From positions 165,666-229,665 of the forward strand of contig NZ_FOFZ01000005.1 in NCBI RefSeq assembly GCF_900111075.1: a stretch of 64,000 nucleotides of DNA, in the 5' to 3' direction. This document shows positions 25,350 to 36,200 of this stretch, in pieces. Position numbers and translations under genes: made by a program. Source of the stretch: Flavobacterium frigoris (lineage in GTDB: Bacteria; Bacteroidota; Bacteroidia; Flavobacteriales; Flavobacteriaceae). Below the pieces are notes generated by a model. That model saw nothing but the letters and a program-made list of their open reading frames with translations, ran no database searches and was not told the DNA's origin. Numbering within the stretch: the stretch's first letter is position 1; each line of letters begins with the position of its first letter.

Positions 25350-26105
25350 CTATTGATATACTCTAATGTAATCTACAGAAAAATCTTGTGGAAAAATAGA
25401 ATCCTCTACTGCTGGTCCTCCAAAATTTCCTCCAATTGCCATATTTACAATGAAATAAAAAGGTTGATTGTATGGCCATATTGCTTCCGTTTTATTCGCT
25501 GGATTGAAAGTGTAGACTAAATTATTATCAACAAAAAAGTCTATTTTATCTTTTGACCAGTCCATCGCGTAGACATGATATCCGACTTCAATGTCTTCAA
25601 ACTTTGTTTTTTTAGTGTTGATTGTATTTCCGTGACTATCCTGTGTATGCAAAGAAGTAAAAACCATATCTGGCTCTCTTCCTACATACTCCAAAATATC
25701 AATTTCTCCACATTTTGGCCAACCAACTTTATCAATATTAGATCCCAACATCCAAAAAGCCGGCCAAATGCCATTCCCAACGGGTAATTTAGCTTTGGCT
25801 TCAAAATACCCATATTGAAATTCTTTTTTCCCTTTGGTAGTGATTCGGGTAGAAGTGTATTTTTCATCTTCTTTTCTAGCGGTAATTACTAATTTCCCTT
25901 TTACTAATTGATGATTTTCATTGGTATACAATTGGCGTTCACTATTACCCCAACCACAATTAGGGCAACCATCTCCAAGTTCAACGTTCCAAATTAACTC
26001 GCTTAAATTTTGGCCATTGAAGTTTTCCTCCCAAACTAATTTTTTTCCTTTTGGCTGTGCCAAAGAAATCGAACATACCATCAGTAAGATTAAAAATTTA
26101 TTCAT
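25350..26105 (-). CDS. Glycoside hydrolase family 16 endoglucanase (secreted)
   Basis: A 251-residue beta-glucanase. A short signal peptide (MNKFLILLMVCSISLAQ) is followed directly by a jelly-roll GH16 domain. The catalytic motif ExDxxE reads EIDILE at 134-139, with Glu134 as nucleophile and Glu139 as acid/base. The segments WPAFWMLG, SERQLYT and the C-terminal FFVDNNLVYTF and VDYIRVYQ are typical of bacterial laminarinases (endo-beta-1,3-glucanases). It is the last gene of the locus, three bases after the GH3 stop. Beta-1,3-glucan is inferred from the EIDxxE-plus-methionine-lacking form and the partner GH3; lichenin-type mixed glucans are also possible. Confidence 0.93.
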   Translation of the reverse strand: MNKFLILLMVCSISLAQPKGKKLVWEENFNGQNLSELIWNVELGDGCPNCGWGNSERQLYTNENHQLVKGKLVITARKEDEKYTSTRITTKGKKEFQYGYFEAKAKLPVGNGIWPAFWMLGSNIDKVGWPKCGEIDILEYVGREPDMVFTSLHTQDSHGNTINTKKTKFEDIEVGYHVYAMDWSKDKIDFFVDNNLVYTFNPANKTEAIWPYNQPFYFIVNMAIGGNFGGPAVEDSIFPQDFSVDYIRVYQ

Positions 26106-26108
26106 TTA

Positions 26109-28415
26109 CTACTTATTTAGATATTGAAAATCACCTTCTAAATTTTGGGCGGAACTGCCACCAACAAATACTTTAAAATCACCTGCTTCAGCTTCCCATT
26201 TTGAATTAGCCGTAAAAAATTCGATTGCTTTTTTATTGATTACAAAAGATACTTTTTTAGATTGACCAGGTTGCAATTCAATTATTTCAAATCCTTTTAA
26301 CTCTTTTACTGGTCGTGTAACCGAGGCAAATAAATCACGGATATACAACTGAACTACTTCTTTACCCGTGTATTTACCAGTATTTTTTATCATAACAGAC
26401 ACTTCAATTTGTCCATTGTCTGCAAACGATTTTTGACTTAATTCTAAATTAGAATATTCGAATTTAGTATAACTCAACCCATAACCAAAAGGATACAAAG
26501 GTGTGTTTTTCTCATCAATGTAATGTGACCAAAAAACACTCTCTGGTTCATTCATCGCCGGACGACCTGTATTTTTATAATTGTAATAAATAGGTACTTG
26601 CCCAACGTTTCTCGGAAAAGTCATGGGTAATTTTCCGCTTGGATTATAATCACCGTATAATACTTGCGCAATTGCATTTCCACTTTGAGTTCCAAGTTGC
26701 CATGCTTCAACAATCGCTGGAATATGTTCATCTGCCCAAGGAATGGCTAATGGTCGCCCATTATTTAATACCAAAACAATATTAGGATTCACTTTATAGA
26801 CTTCTTCTAACAATTCTTGTTGTACTCCTGGTAAACCAAGATCGGTTCTACTTCTACCCTCTCCAGATTGCAATCCGTGTTCTCCTAGAGACATCAGCAC
26901 TAAATCAGCTCCTTTGGCAGCATTGATTGCCTCGGCGAATCCGCTTTTATCGGTCATGTTGATTTTGGTTTCCCAAACAAATTGGGTTCTACCTATAGCT
27001 ACATCAGCACCTTTTACATAAGACAGACTGTTGCCTTTGTAATTTTGCATTCCTTCTAGTAAAGAAACTGCAGAATTATCATCAGCTGCAATTCTCCAAC
27101 TTCCTAAAGGACTCGTTTTATCATTTGCCAAAGCGCCAATAACTACTATCTTTTGGCCTGATTTTTTAAGGGGCAAGATCTCTTTTTCGTTTTTCAATAA
27201 TACAATTGACTTTTTGGCCATTTCTAGAACTGCTTCTTGAAAAGCAGGTTTTCCTACTGTTTCTTTTTCATAGTTTTCGTCACAATACAAATACGGATTA
27301 TCAAATAAACCCAACTCAAATTTCACTTTCAGAATTCTTCGAGCAGCATCATCAATTGTACTTTCTTTTACTTTTCCTTCTTTTACTAATGCCGCTAAAT
27401 GTTCTACATAAGCACTTGATTCCATATCCATGTCAGAACCAGCGTTGATCGCAATTTCGGCAGCTTGTTTACTATCTTTGGCGTAACCATGAGCGATCAT
27501 TTCGTTAATAGAACCCCAATCAGAAACTACAAATCCATCAAATTTCCAATCGCCTTTTAAGATTTGTCGTTGTAAATATTTATTTCCCGTTGCTGGAATT
27601 CCGTTTAACTCATTAAACGAATTCATAAAGGTTCGCACACCTGCATCAACAGCCGCTTTAAAGGGAGGAAAGACAATATTTTGTAAAGTAGATTCTCCTA
27701 CATCTACGGTATTGTAATCACGACCCGATTCGGCAAAAGCATAACCTGCAAAATGTTTGGCGCAAGCCAAAATCGTATTCTTAGCTTTTAAATTATCTCC
27801 TTGAAAACCTTGTACACGAGCAATTGCAATTTGGCTTCCTAAATAAGGATCTTCTCCCGCGCCTTCCATCACGCGTCCCCAGCGGGCATCACGAGCAATG
27901 TCTACCATGGGTGCAAATGTCCAATTCAATCCTACTGAAGATGCTTCTTCGGCTGCAACAGCTGCTGATCTTTTAATTTCCACCAAGTCCCAGCTCGCCG
28001 CTTCCGCTAATGGAATTGGACTTATCGTTTTATACCCATGAATAACATCAAATCCAAAAATTAATGGAATTCCCAATCGGGTCTCTTCCACTGCAATTTT
28101 TTGCAAGGCCTTAACATCTTTGACTCCTTTGACATTTAACATCGAACCTACCAAACCGTTTTTCAAGTCTGCATATTTTTTGGCAGCTTGTCCTTCTTTT
28201 GGCGTAGGTCCTGTTATTTCCCAAAAACCATTGTATTGATTAAGTTGCCCAATTTTCTCTTCTAAAGTCATCAATTTTAAAACAGAATCAACTCTGATTT
28301 CTAAAGGATTATCTTTCACGTAAGAAACGGATGGTTTCATGATTTTATCACTACAAGCAACTACTGCAAGGCTGGCTGAAATAATCGTTAACATAAATTT
28401 CAAATTATTTTTCAT
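26109..28415 (-). CDS. bglX: Glycoside hydrolase family 3 beta-glucosidase (lipoprotein)
   Basis: A 768-residue BglX-type exo-beta-glucosidase. The signal ends in a lipobox with Cys21 (LAVVACSDK), so it is a lipoprotein, probably periplasmic-facing. The N-terminal TIM barrel carries KHFAGYAF (220-227) and the nucleophile Asp299 in GFVVSDWGS. The alpha/beta sandwich follows (IVVIGALANDKTSPLGSW), with PxxGEHGLQSGEGRSRTDL near residue 515 supplying the acid/base region, and the C-terminal fibronectin III-like domain (VMIKNTGKYTGKEVVQLYIRD) completes it. It would release glucose from the ends of the oligosaccharides made by the GH16 enzymes. It lies between the two GH16 genes. Confidence 0.94.
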   Translation of the reverse strand: MKNNLKFMLTIISASLAVVACSDKIMKPSVSYVKDNPLEIRVDSVLKLMTLEEKIGQLNQYNGFWEITGPTPKEGQAAKKYADLKNGLVGSMLNVKGVKDVKALQKIAVEETRLGIPLIFGFDVIHGYKTISPIPLAEAASWDLVEIKRSAAVAAEEASSVGLNWTFAPMVDIARDARWGRVMEGAGEDPYLGSQIAIARVQGFQGDNLKAKNTILACAKHFAGYAFAESGRDYNTVDVGESTLQNIVFPPFKAAVDAGVRTFMNSFNELNGIPATGNKYLQRQILKGDWKFDGFVVSDWGSINEMIAHGYAKDSKQAAEIAINAGSDMDMESSAYVEHLAALVKEGKVKESTIDDAARRILKVKFELGLFDNPYLYCDENYEKETVGKPAFQEAVLEMAKKSIVLLKNEKEILPLKKSGQKIVVIGALANDKTSPLGSWRIAADDNSAVSLLEGMQNYKGNSLSYVKGADVAIGRTQFVWETKINMTDKSGFAEAINAAKGADLVLMSLGEHGLQSGEGRSRTDLGLPGVQQELLEEVYKVNPNIVLVLNNGRPLAIPWADEHIPAIVEAWQLGTQSGNAIAQVLYGDYNPSGKLPMTFPRNVGQVPIYYNYKNTGRPAMNEPESVFWSHYIDEKNTPLYPFGYGLSYTKFEYSNLELSQKSFADNGQIEVSVMIKNTGKYTGKEVVQLYIRDLFASVTRPVKELKGFEIIELQPGQSKKVSFVINKKAIEFFTANSKWEAEAGDFKVFVGGSSAQNLEGDFQYLNK

Positions 28416-28443
28416 GTCTTTCTATTTTTATGTTATTAAAATT

Positions 28444-28472
28444 AAAAGGCCGGTAAAAAACTCCGACCTTTT
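28444..28472 (-). terminator. Hairpin between GH16 and GH3 genes inside the operon
   Basis: On the minus strand AAAAGGTCGG pairs with CCGGCCTTTT (one G-U pair), followed by a T-rich stretch. It sits in the 80-base gap between the lipoprotein GH16 and the GH3 gene, the only long gap in the operon, and may let only part of the transcripts continue. Confidence 0.5.
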
Positions 28473-28495
28473 AATCTTATTAAATATATGCTTAA

Positions 28496-30145
28496 TTATT
28501 GATAAACTCTCACATAATCAATCTCCAATGAAGATTGAGTAAAAGCAGGATCAATCACTCCACCGAAAGATCCTCCCATTGCAACATTAAATAGCAAGAA
28601 AAAATCTTTATTGAATGGTATGGTGTTATTATTGACTATTGAATGGACTACCGTATCGTCTACTAAAATTTTAATAGATGTAGGACTCCAAATCGCTTTA
28701 TACACATGAAACTCAGTTGCCGCATTTGAAATAGGTACTTTATTTCCATCTGCATCTGCGCCAGAGCGTCCAGGGTAATGGAATGTACCGTAAACAACAT
28801 AAGGTTCATTTCCTTTATGCTCCATAATGTCTATTTCACCACATGCAGGCCAAGCATTAGTATCAATATCAGCTCCTAGCATCCAAATAGCCGGCCAAGT
28901 ACCTCCTCCTGTAGGAAGTTTTGCTCTGACTTCAATTTTACCATATTTGAATTCATATTTATCCTGGGATTTTAATCTAGATGAAGTATATCCCGTACCT
29001 TCTTTTTTGGCAGTGATTTTCAAACTCCCGCCTTGTACAATCACGTTTGTTGCACTGCTCGTATAGTTTTGTTTCTCATCATTACCCCAACCTCCAGCAC
29101 CTAAATCATAACTCCATTTTGTTGGATCTGGTGCACCATCAGTATCAAACTCATCCGAAAATTTAAGTGTTGTATAATCTACAGCGACAGTTTGAACTGG
29201 CTTTGTTGTTGTAAAAATCATATACCATGCTAATCCTGGATTATTTCCCTGTACAAAACGCACAAACATTCGGTTATCTGTAATTGATAGAATTTCGTAA
29301 GAACTTTGCCCTACATAATACCCCATAAATCCACCATCTGAGAAATTCATTGTTGTACCTCTTGTTTGTGTCAACCGATTAGGGTTGCCCATCACAACTG
29401 ATTCTGAAGGGCTCAATACTACTGTTTTAAGACCTCCTGTATCATAACTCAAACAAGCATCTCCGCTTCCACTTCCACCACCAACACTTAAGAAAGCAGC
29501 GTTAAAAAATGTAGAGCCGCCATTATCTAATTTGAATTTCATGACATCTCCATCCAAACTGAACGTCAATACATTATCATAGAAACAACTAGTTGGTGCT
29601 CCAAGTGGCAATGCTTTTTCAAAAACTTTAGCTTGATAATAATTAGCAAAATAATTCTTAGTTGCATCGCCATCATTTTGTCCTACGCCTAAATGACCTA
29701 GTTCTGAGGCAGACACATACCATTTTTTAGTAGTACCACCTGTTAAGAACTGAATAGCCTCTTCATCTTCAAAATTACTGACTACCGTTACTTCAACAGT
29801 ACTATTGGTCAGTACTCCTCCTTTACCGGAAGCAATTACAATTACCGTATAAGACTGTACTCCAACTTTTGTGAACGTTTTCTCAAAAATACCACTTGGT
29901 ACATTTGTAGTCGTACCATCAGGAAAAACAAATTTATAGGATATTGCATCATTAGCGGTAGCTGTAAATTTAACTTTACCAGAACCATCCCCATTTGGAA
30001 GATCTGCTGTTTTACCAACTAGTTCTACTTCCACTTTCAAGTTTGTTGGAGCAAGTAATGAACCGAAAGAGAAATCATCTTTCGAACAATTCACCATTAA
30101 TAACAATATAAAAATGGAGATTGTGTTTATAATTATTTTTTTCAT
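28496..30145 (-). CDS. Lipoprotein GH16 endoglucanase with PKD-like N-terminus
   Basis: A 549-residue surface lipoprotein. The signal ends at Cys20 (LMVNCSKDD). Residues about 30-125 form a PKD-like beta-sandwich (SYKFVFPDGTTTNVP, TKVGVQSYTVIVIASG). A middle domain of about 130-310 has no recognisable family but resembles glycan-binding modules (tryptophan near 142). The GH16 domain runs from about 325 to the end, with catalytic EIDIME at 437-442 and WPAIWMLGADIDTNAWPACG before it. It probably faces the cell surface and makes the first cuts in a beta-1,3-glucan. It is 11 bases after the glycan-binding gene and coupled in one operon. Confidence 0.92.
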   Translation of the reverse strand: MKKIIINTISIFILLLMVNCSKDDFSFGSLLAPTNLKVEVELVGKTADLPNGDGSGKVKFTATANDAISYKFVFPDGTTTNVPSGIFEKTFTKVGVQSYTVIVIASGKGGVLTNSTVEVTVVSNFEDEEAIQFLTGGTTKKWYVSASELGHLGVGQNDGDATKNYFANYYQAKVFEKALPLGAPTSCFYDNVLTFSLDGDVMKFKLDNGGSTFFNAAFLSVGGGSGSGDACLSYDTGGLKTVVLSPSESVVMGNPNRLTQTRGTTMNFSDGGFMGYYVGQSSYEILSITDNRMFVRFVQGNNPGLAWYMIFTTTKPVQTVAVDYTTLKFSDEFDTDGAPDPTKWSYDLGAGGWGNDEKQNYTSSATNVIVQGGSLKITAKKEGTGYTSSRLKSQDKYEFKYGKIEVRAKLPTGGGTWPAIWMLGADIDTNAWPACGEIDIMEHKGNEPYVVYGTFHYPGRSGADADGNKVPISNAATEFHVYKAIWSPTSIKILVDDTVVHSIVNNNTIPFNKDFFLLFNVAMGGSFGGVIDPAFTQSSLEIDYVRVYQ

Positions 30146-30156
30146 CTTTTCTATTT

Positions 30157-31707
30157 TTAGTTAGATTGTTTAATGTCGTCAAAATAATAGGTTGTTCCAG
30201 CTCCAATTTGACCAAAATCAAAGAAAACAACTACTCTTTGGTAATTATTAGAATTTATAACACCTGGGAAATCAAAAGTCAGTTCTTCCCAACCATTAGC
30301 GACTGTTGACGTGGCATCTACCTCAATATTTGTGGCATCTGCGGCAACTTTTGTCTCCAATTTCATTTTTACTACAATTCCAGCTTTTGGAGACCAAACT
30401 TTCATTTTAATCTTTTTCATCACCGCAAAATTGATAGGGCTATCTAAATCCAATGAACCACCTGCCCAAACTTCAGCCAAGTCTCCTTTAGTCAAGGCCG
30501 CAACTTTAGTAGATGTATTGATTCCTGAATCTTTAAGATTAGTAATGACGGTTGAGTTAGCACCACCAAAATTCCCAAAATTATAGGCCAAAGTTGCTGA
30601 CTCAAAAGAAAGAGGCAAAACCAAGGTTTCAGCTCCCGTTACCAATTCAATGTCATCATAATAATAATCAGCTCCCGTACCTGAATTTCCAAAATCAAAA
30701 AATACCACAACTCTTTGATAATTATTTGCGTTGTTAATTGTCGTAAAATCATAACTCAATTCTTCCCATCCATTGGCAATAGTTGTAGTTACATCCGCTT
30801 CAATATTTGTAGCATCAGTTGCCACTAATTTTTCTAACTTCATTTTTACAACAATTCCTGCTTTAGGTGACCAAACTTTCATTTTAATCACTTTCTTGGT
30901 TGAAAAGTCGATTGGCGCTGCTAATTCCATTGTGGATCCTGCCCAGACTTCTGCTCCAAGAGGCTTAGTTAATTTTGCCACTTTAGCACTTCCATTAATG
31001 ACTCCAATACTTGGATTGTTTGCGCCTACTGATATTGCGCCACCAAAGTTTCCAAAAGACGGTACTGCAGTTTCAAATGTAATTGGTAAGTTAATAGGAT
31101 TTGAGATAACCACAGTTTGTGTAGTAGTTGTTTTAGCTACACCACCACTCAAGGCTACTATTTTTACCTCATAATTTCCTATTTCTGTATATTTATGCGT
31201 AATCGTTTCACCTTCCATGAAATCTACAGGAACTTCATTTAATACATCTCCAAAATAAACTTGAAAAAAGGTTTCTAAATTTGCTGTAGCCGCAACTGTT
31301 ATTGAGTAATTATCTCCCAAAACAGTACTAATAACAGGTACTAAATTAGTAGGTGCTAAAAAAGAAACCGTTACTTTTTGAATTACTTCTGTTTTTTTCC
31401 CGTTGATAGTCGTTCCTATAATTTTAGCATCATAGATTCCTTCCTTATAGGTATGATCTATTTTTTCTCCTGCACCTACATAAGCAGGTTCAGTAGTTCC
31501 ATCTCCAAAATAAATTTCATATTGTGTTGCTCCTTCTCCACGAGGTAAAAAAGTAACTTTCCCTGTATTATCTTGCGTCACGGTGGTCAATGCCGAAATA
31601 TTAGTTGGAGCTCCGAGAGTGTCTACATCAATTAGATCATTCTCTGTCGAGCAACTAAAAACTAGTGCTGCCACAATAAGGCTTGTTATATATTTTAAAT
31701 TTTTCAT
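30157..31707 (-). CDS. Surface glycan-binding lipoprotein with duplicated module
   Basis: A 516-residue lipoprotein (LVFSCSTEN, Cys19). Two PKD-like modules come first (about 35-110 and 115-200). Then follow two tandem copies of a roughly 150-residue beta-sandwich: residues about 207-360 and about 372-515. Both start with LP(I/L)(T/S)FE and share the segments KMKVWSPKAGIVVKMKLE and YQRVVVFFDFG, and both end YY(Y/F)DDI. The copies look like a recent internal duplication. The gene sits in the SusE/F position after SusD, so by context it binds the target glycan outside the cell. There are no catalytic acids in a known hydrolase motif. Confidence 0.88.
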   Translation of the reverse strand: MKNLKYITSLIVAALVFSCSTENDLIDVDTLGAPTNISALTTVTQDNTGKVTFLPRGEGATQYEIYFGDGTTEPAYVGAGEKIDHTYKEGIYDAKIIGTTINGKKTEVIQKVTVSFLAPTNLVPVISTVLGDNYSITVAATANLETFFQVYFGDVLNEVPVDFMEGETITHKYTEIGNYEVKIVALSGGVAKTTTTQTVVISNPINLPITFETAVPSFGNFGGAISVGANNPSIGVINGSAKVAKLTKPLGAEVWAGSTMELAAPIDFSTKKVIKMKVWSPKAGIVVKMKLEKLVATDATNIEADVTTTIANGWEELSYDFTTINNANNYQRVVVFFDFGNSGTGADYYYDDIELVTGAETLVLPLSFESATLAYNFGNFGGANSTVITNLKDSGINTSTKVAALTKGDLAEVWAGGSLDLDSPINFAVMKKIKMKVWSPKAGIVVKMKLETKVAADATNIEVDATSTVANGWEELTFDFPGVINSNNYQRVVVFFDFGQIGAGTTYYFDDIKQSN

Positions 31708-31719
31708 AGTTGCTATTTT

Positions 31720-33246
31720 TTAATATCCAGGATTTTGTTCCCAATTTCCACTTGAAAACTGCATTTCTTCAATCGGAATAGGAAATAATTCGTTTTTTCC
31801 AGCCGTAAATCCAACAATTTCTTGAGCTGCTTTCCCAGTTCTCACTAAATCGAAGAAACGAAAACCTTCACCAGCCAACTCTACTCTTCTTTCATTATAA
31901 ATAAAATCAGTTAATGCCGCTCCTGATGCTGAAATGTTATGATTATTATCTCCAAAAGCTCTTGTTCTAACCTCATTTAAATATTTTCGAGCAGAAGCAT
32001 CATTTGCTACTTTGCTTTTATTGTTCGCTTCAGCAGCCATCAAAAGAACATCAGCATAACGAATGGCTCTATAATTATTTGGGCTGGTTAATTTAACATC
32101 GCCAGCTGCTTCAGGTCTTCTTGTTCTCGGTATGTATTTTCTATTAAAATATCCGGTATCTTGATTTTGCTTAGTATATTTAGTACCTGGATTTTGAGCA
32201 ATCCACGCCACCATATCTAAAATGGTTACTGGTTTTCTAGTGTCACCCACTTCAAATGCATTAACTATTTTAGGAGTTGGTAGGTTAAAATTATTACCAT
32301 CGGCAAAAACAGGTCCAACGTAACCAAACGGTCCTGCAAAACCAACAGCAACATTCCCTTCAACAAATTGCAATTGTCCGTAATTACCCCCTTCAACATC
32401 TGTATATTGAATTTCGAAAACAGATTCTGGACCATTTTCTCCTTCCGCTTCAAAGATGCTTCCATAAGGAGTAAGACCGCCACTAATTTGTTGTGGAGTT
32501 AAATCAGAAGTTTTTACTAAATGATACTTACCCGTTACAATCAATTTTTCAAAAGTGCTTGCAGCTTCATCATATTTTTTATCATACAAATATGCTTTTC
32601 CTAACAAGGCTAAAGCTGCACCGCTAGTCGCTCTCCCTTGTTGTGATGGAATTGCCGATAAATTTTCGGATGCGTAGATTAAATCTTTCTCTATTGAGGC
32701 GTATACGTCAGCAATTGAAGAACGTGGAATTGATTTTTCGTCTCCTGGAATGAATCTTGCGTCTCCTTTCATTGGAATACCTCCAAACCATTTCACTAAT
32801 TCAAATTGATAGTAAGCTCTTAAGAAACGAGCTTCAGCAATAATCTGTTCTTTACCTACAAAATTAGTTTTGTCCTTAAATTCCAAAATATAATTAGCTC
32901 TTTGAACACCGGCAAACATCCAATCCCAGAGTTGTTTCAAATTAGCGTTCACAGGTGTTTGAATCATTTGATCGATTTGTTGGTATCCAGGAACATCTGT
33001 TGGACTGTTTCCACCAGCAAATGTATTATCTGAGGCTATTTCTCCCATCAAAACGTTGATAAAAGTGGACTGTAAAAGGTCATATGCTCCAATTAAAGCA
33101 TTATCATAATCCGTTTTAGAATTAAAATAATTCTCGGAATCAATCGAATAGGCAACAGGACGATCGACAAAATCATCGCTACAAGAAATGGCCACTGTTG
33201 AGAAGACCGCTATGCTTGCTATTGTAATAAATATATACTTTTTCAT
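31720..33246 (-). CDS. SusD/RagB family outer-membrane lipoprotein
   Basis: A 508-residue SusD homologue. The lipobox reads STVAISCSDD with Cys22. The SusD fold is evident from the N-terminal YDNALIGAYDLLQ, the helical repeats (EARFLRAYYQFELVKWFGG, around 139-157, and ALLGKAYLYDKKYDEAASTF near 209-228) and the C-terminal block YADVLLMAAEANNKSK ... FIYNERRVELAGEGFRFFDLVRTGKA in which RR..ELAGEG.R..DL is the family signature. SusD caps the SusC channel and passes oligosaccharides into it. It lies 11 bases after susC. Confidence 0.95.
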   Translation of the reverse strand: MKKYIFITIASIAVFSTVAISCSDDFVDRPVAYSIDSENYFNSKTDYDNALIGAYDLLQSTFINVLMGEIASDNTFAGGNSPTDVPGYQQIDQMIQTPVNANLKQLWDWMFAGVQRANYILEFKDKTNFVGKEQIIAEARFLRAYYQFELVKWFGGIPMKGDARFIPGDEKSIPRSSIADVYASIEKDLIYASENLSAIPSQQGRATSGAALALLGKAYLYDKKYDEAASTFEKLIVTGKYHLVKTSDLTPQQISGGLTPYGSIFEAEGENGPESVFEIQYTDVEGGNYGQLQFVEGNVAVGFAGPFGYVGPVFADGNNFNLPTPKIVNAFEVGDTRKPVTILDMVAWIAQNPGTKYTKQNQDTGYFNRKYIPRTRRPEAAGDVKLTSPNNYRAIRYADVLLMAAEANNKSKVANDASARKYLNEVRTRAFGDNNHNISASGAALTDFIYNERRVELAGEGFRFFDLVRTGKAAQEIVGFTAGKNELFPIPIEEMQFSSGNWEQNPGY

Positions 33247-33257
33247 TTTACTTCAAA

Positions 33258-36200
33258 TTAAAAATTAATGTTTAAACCTAACAAATAGGTTCTTGGAGTA
33301 GGATAGAAACCATAATCGATACCACCACCTATTGGAGCACCATTGGAAGCACCAGGATCAAATCCTTTATATTTTGTGAACGTATAAAGATTATTTACAC
33401 CTACATACAATCTTACTTTAGAGATCCCTGCCTTTTCAGAAACATCAGAATTCAAGGTGTACCCCAATTGGATATTTTGGATTCTGATATAAGAAGCATC
33501 TTCAACAAAATAATCAGAAAATAGTTTATTAGCTGTCGCTACCGTAGTCACTCTTGGTGTAGTATTACTGCTACCTTCTCCTGTCCATCTGTCTAAAACA
33601 TAATTCAAACGATTTGCATCAGGAGAAATACTTTCATAATTACGTACCATATTATTTCCTACAGAAGCAAAAGTGTACATAGAAAAATCAAGCGCTTTGT
33701 AATTTAACTGAACATTGAAACCCATTGTTGCTGCTGGAATGGGGTCCCCAATATCAGTTCTATCATCAGCAGTAATTTTTTTATCCCCATTTACGTCAAC
33801 ATATCGAATATCACCAGGAGCTGCTATTGCACCTAAAGCAGATTGATCAGGAGCGGCATTAACTTCTGCTTGGTTTTGAAAAATCCCATTTGTTTTTAAC
33901 CCATAGAAATATCCTATAGCATGTCCTACTTGCATTCTCGATGGTGCCAGTTGACCAATACCAAATGTACCTCCCTCAATAAAATCAGCACCAATTATTT
34001 CTGTCACTTTATTTTTAAGAACAGTTACGTTATATCCAACACTCATTTTAAAATCATCTGAAAATTTATTACTATAATTTACAGAAAACTCTAAACCTTC
34101 ATTTCTTACCGTTCCAGCATTAATAGTTGGATTAGAAGCCCCAGGAGCTTGTCCACCTAATATGCCTGAAACTGGAATACCTGGAATTAATAAATCAGCT
34201 CTGGTATCAATAAAATAATCAGCAACTATATTTATCTTATTATTGAATAAATTCATATCTAAACCAACATCAAATTTTTTGGCCTCTTCCCATTTAAGAT
34301 TCGGATTTGGTATTTGACCGCCAGCACGACCGTTAATTAACGCCCCATCAAAAACATAAGTGGCTTCCCCTCCTAATTGAGAAATGTAGCTATTAGCTGG
34401 AATTGCATCATTTCCTACTATACCATAGCTTCCTCTAAATTTTAAGAAATTTACGATCCCTGGCTCTCCAAAGAATCCTTCATCAGACACTACCCAACCA
34501 GCTGTTACAGATGGAAAATAGCCCACTTTGTTTCCTGGACCAAATCTAGTAGATGCATCACGGCGTATCATCCCTGATAAAAGGTATTTTCCCTTGTAGT
34601 CATATTGTATCCTTCCAAAGTAAGAAAGCCTTCTATCATCATAAACATAAGACCTTACGGGTACAGTACCCACAGCAGGTGCTCCATTTGCTAATGCAAT
34701 ATCCGCAAAATCCCATGAATTGTTTGGAACATCATATCCTGTCGCAAATAATCCATTTCCGTACTCTTTAAAAATCGTATTACCGACAACTCCAACAAAT
34801 TTGTGATTTTCGGCTATTGTTTTGGTATACGTTCCATAAATATCAAAAGAATAATTATTATCATTTATAGCATCTTGAGAAACAGAGCTTCTGGTAGTGT
34901 TAAATACTTTTCCACTGCCGTAATCAAGTATCTTTGCAAAAGATTTAGACTCACTATTAGCCATTTTGAAACCTATTGTACTACTTAGGACAAAGGAGGG
35001 TGTAACTTTATAATCTAATCCAAAATTTCCGCTTATTTGCTTGAAATTATAATCGTTATACGAATTTGCAATTTGAGCCAGAGGATTAATCATTTCATTA
35101 CCCAAAGACCCTCCTGGAAATAAGGTGAAATTCCCATCTGCATCATATGGGCTAAGAGTAGATGGACTGTTAACCGCATTTAAAAGCACCGAAGCATTTC
35201 CATTTTCTGGCAAAGTTTTTCTATTGAAATAGGAATAGATTACATTCGTTTTTAATTTTAATCTATCCGTAACATCAGCACCTAAAGATACTCTAGCCGT
35301 ATTTCTCAAAAATCCAGATTTAGGACCTCCAACGATACCCTCTTGATCCAGATGCGAACCGCTAACAGAATATGTAATCTTATCAGAACCACCAGAAAAT
35401 GTTAAATCATGACTAATAATTGGAACACCTTTACCAAGAATTTCATCCTGCCATTTGGTTCCTTTTCCAATACCGCTTACATTTGGAAACGGAATTGCTT
35501 TGCCGCTATTTGCATAACTTTCATTAAGCAATAAGGCATATTCTGTAGCATTTAATGTTGGTAAACTGCGCGAAGTTTCTTGAAAACCAGTATAAGTATT
35601 AAAAGATATCTTACCTTTAGAATTCTTTTTACCCATTTTTGTAGTTACCAAAATAACTCCATTTGCAGCAGCAGAACCATAAATAGCAGCTTGCGCATCT
35701 TTCAAAACAGTTATTGTTTCTACATCATTAGGGTTTAATAATCCCAACTCCCCAATATATCCATCTATAATAGTTAGCGGTTTGGCATCTCCATTAGTGG
35801 CAATACCTCTAATGCGAATATCTAGTGCCGCTCCTGGCGACCCTGACTGTGATGTCACATTGACACCAGAAATAGTACCCTGCAAAGCTTGTTCTATTCT
35901 CACAGGTTTTAAAGCCTCCAGTGTTTTGCTGTCTACAATCGAAACTGCACCGGTAATTTCCTTTTTTTTCTGAGAACCATACCCAATTACAACAACTTCG
36001 TCTAAGCTTTTAGCATCTTCTTGCATTTCGACACTAATACTGCTATTAGAAGCAGAAACTTTATATTCAAAATTTTTATATCCTATATAAGTGAATACAA
36101 GTGTCGAACCAGATGGAATTCCTTTTAAAGAAAATTTACCATCAAAATCTGTTGCAGTTCCCTTTGTGGAATTTTTAATTTGAACATTTACTCCTGGTAT

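Noticed and set aside
30773..31174. A 133-residue plus-strand frame and the similar one at 30311-30586
   Set aside because: They are the antisense of the duplicated module of the glycan-binding protein, which explains their mutual similarity.
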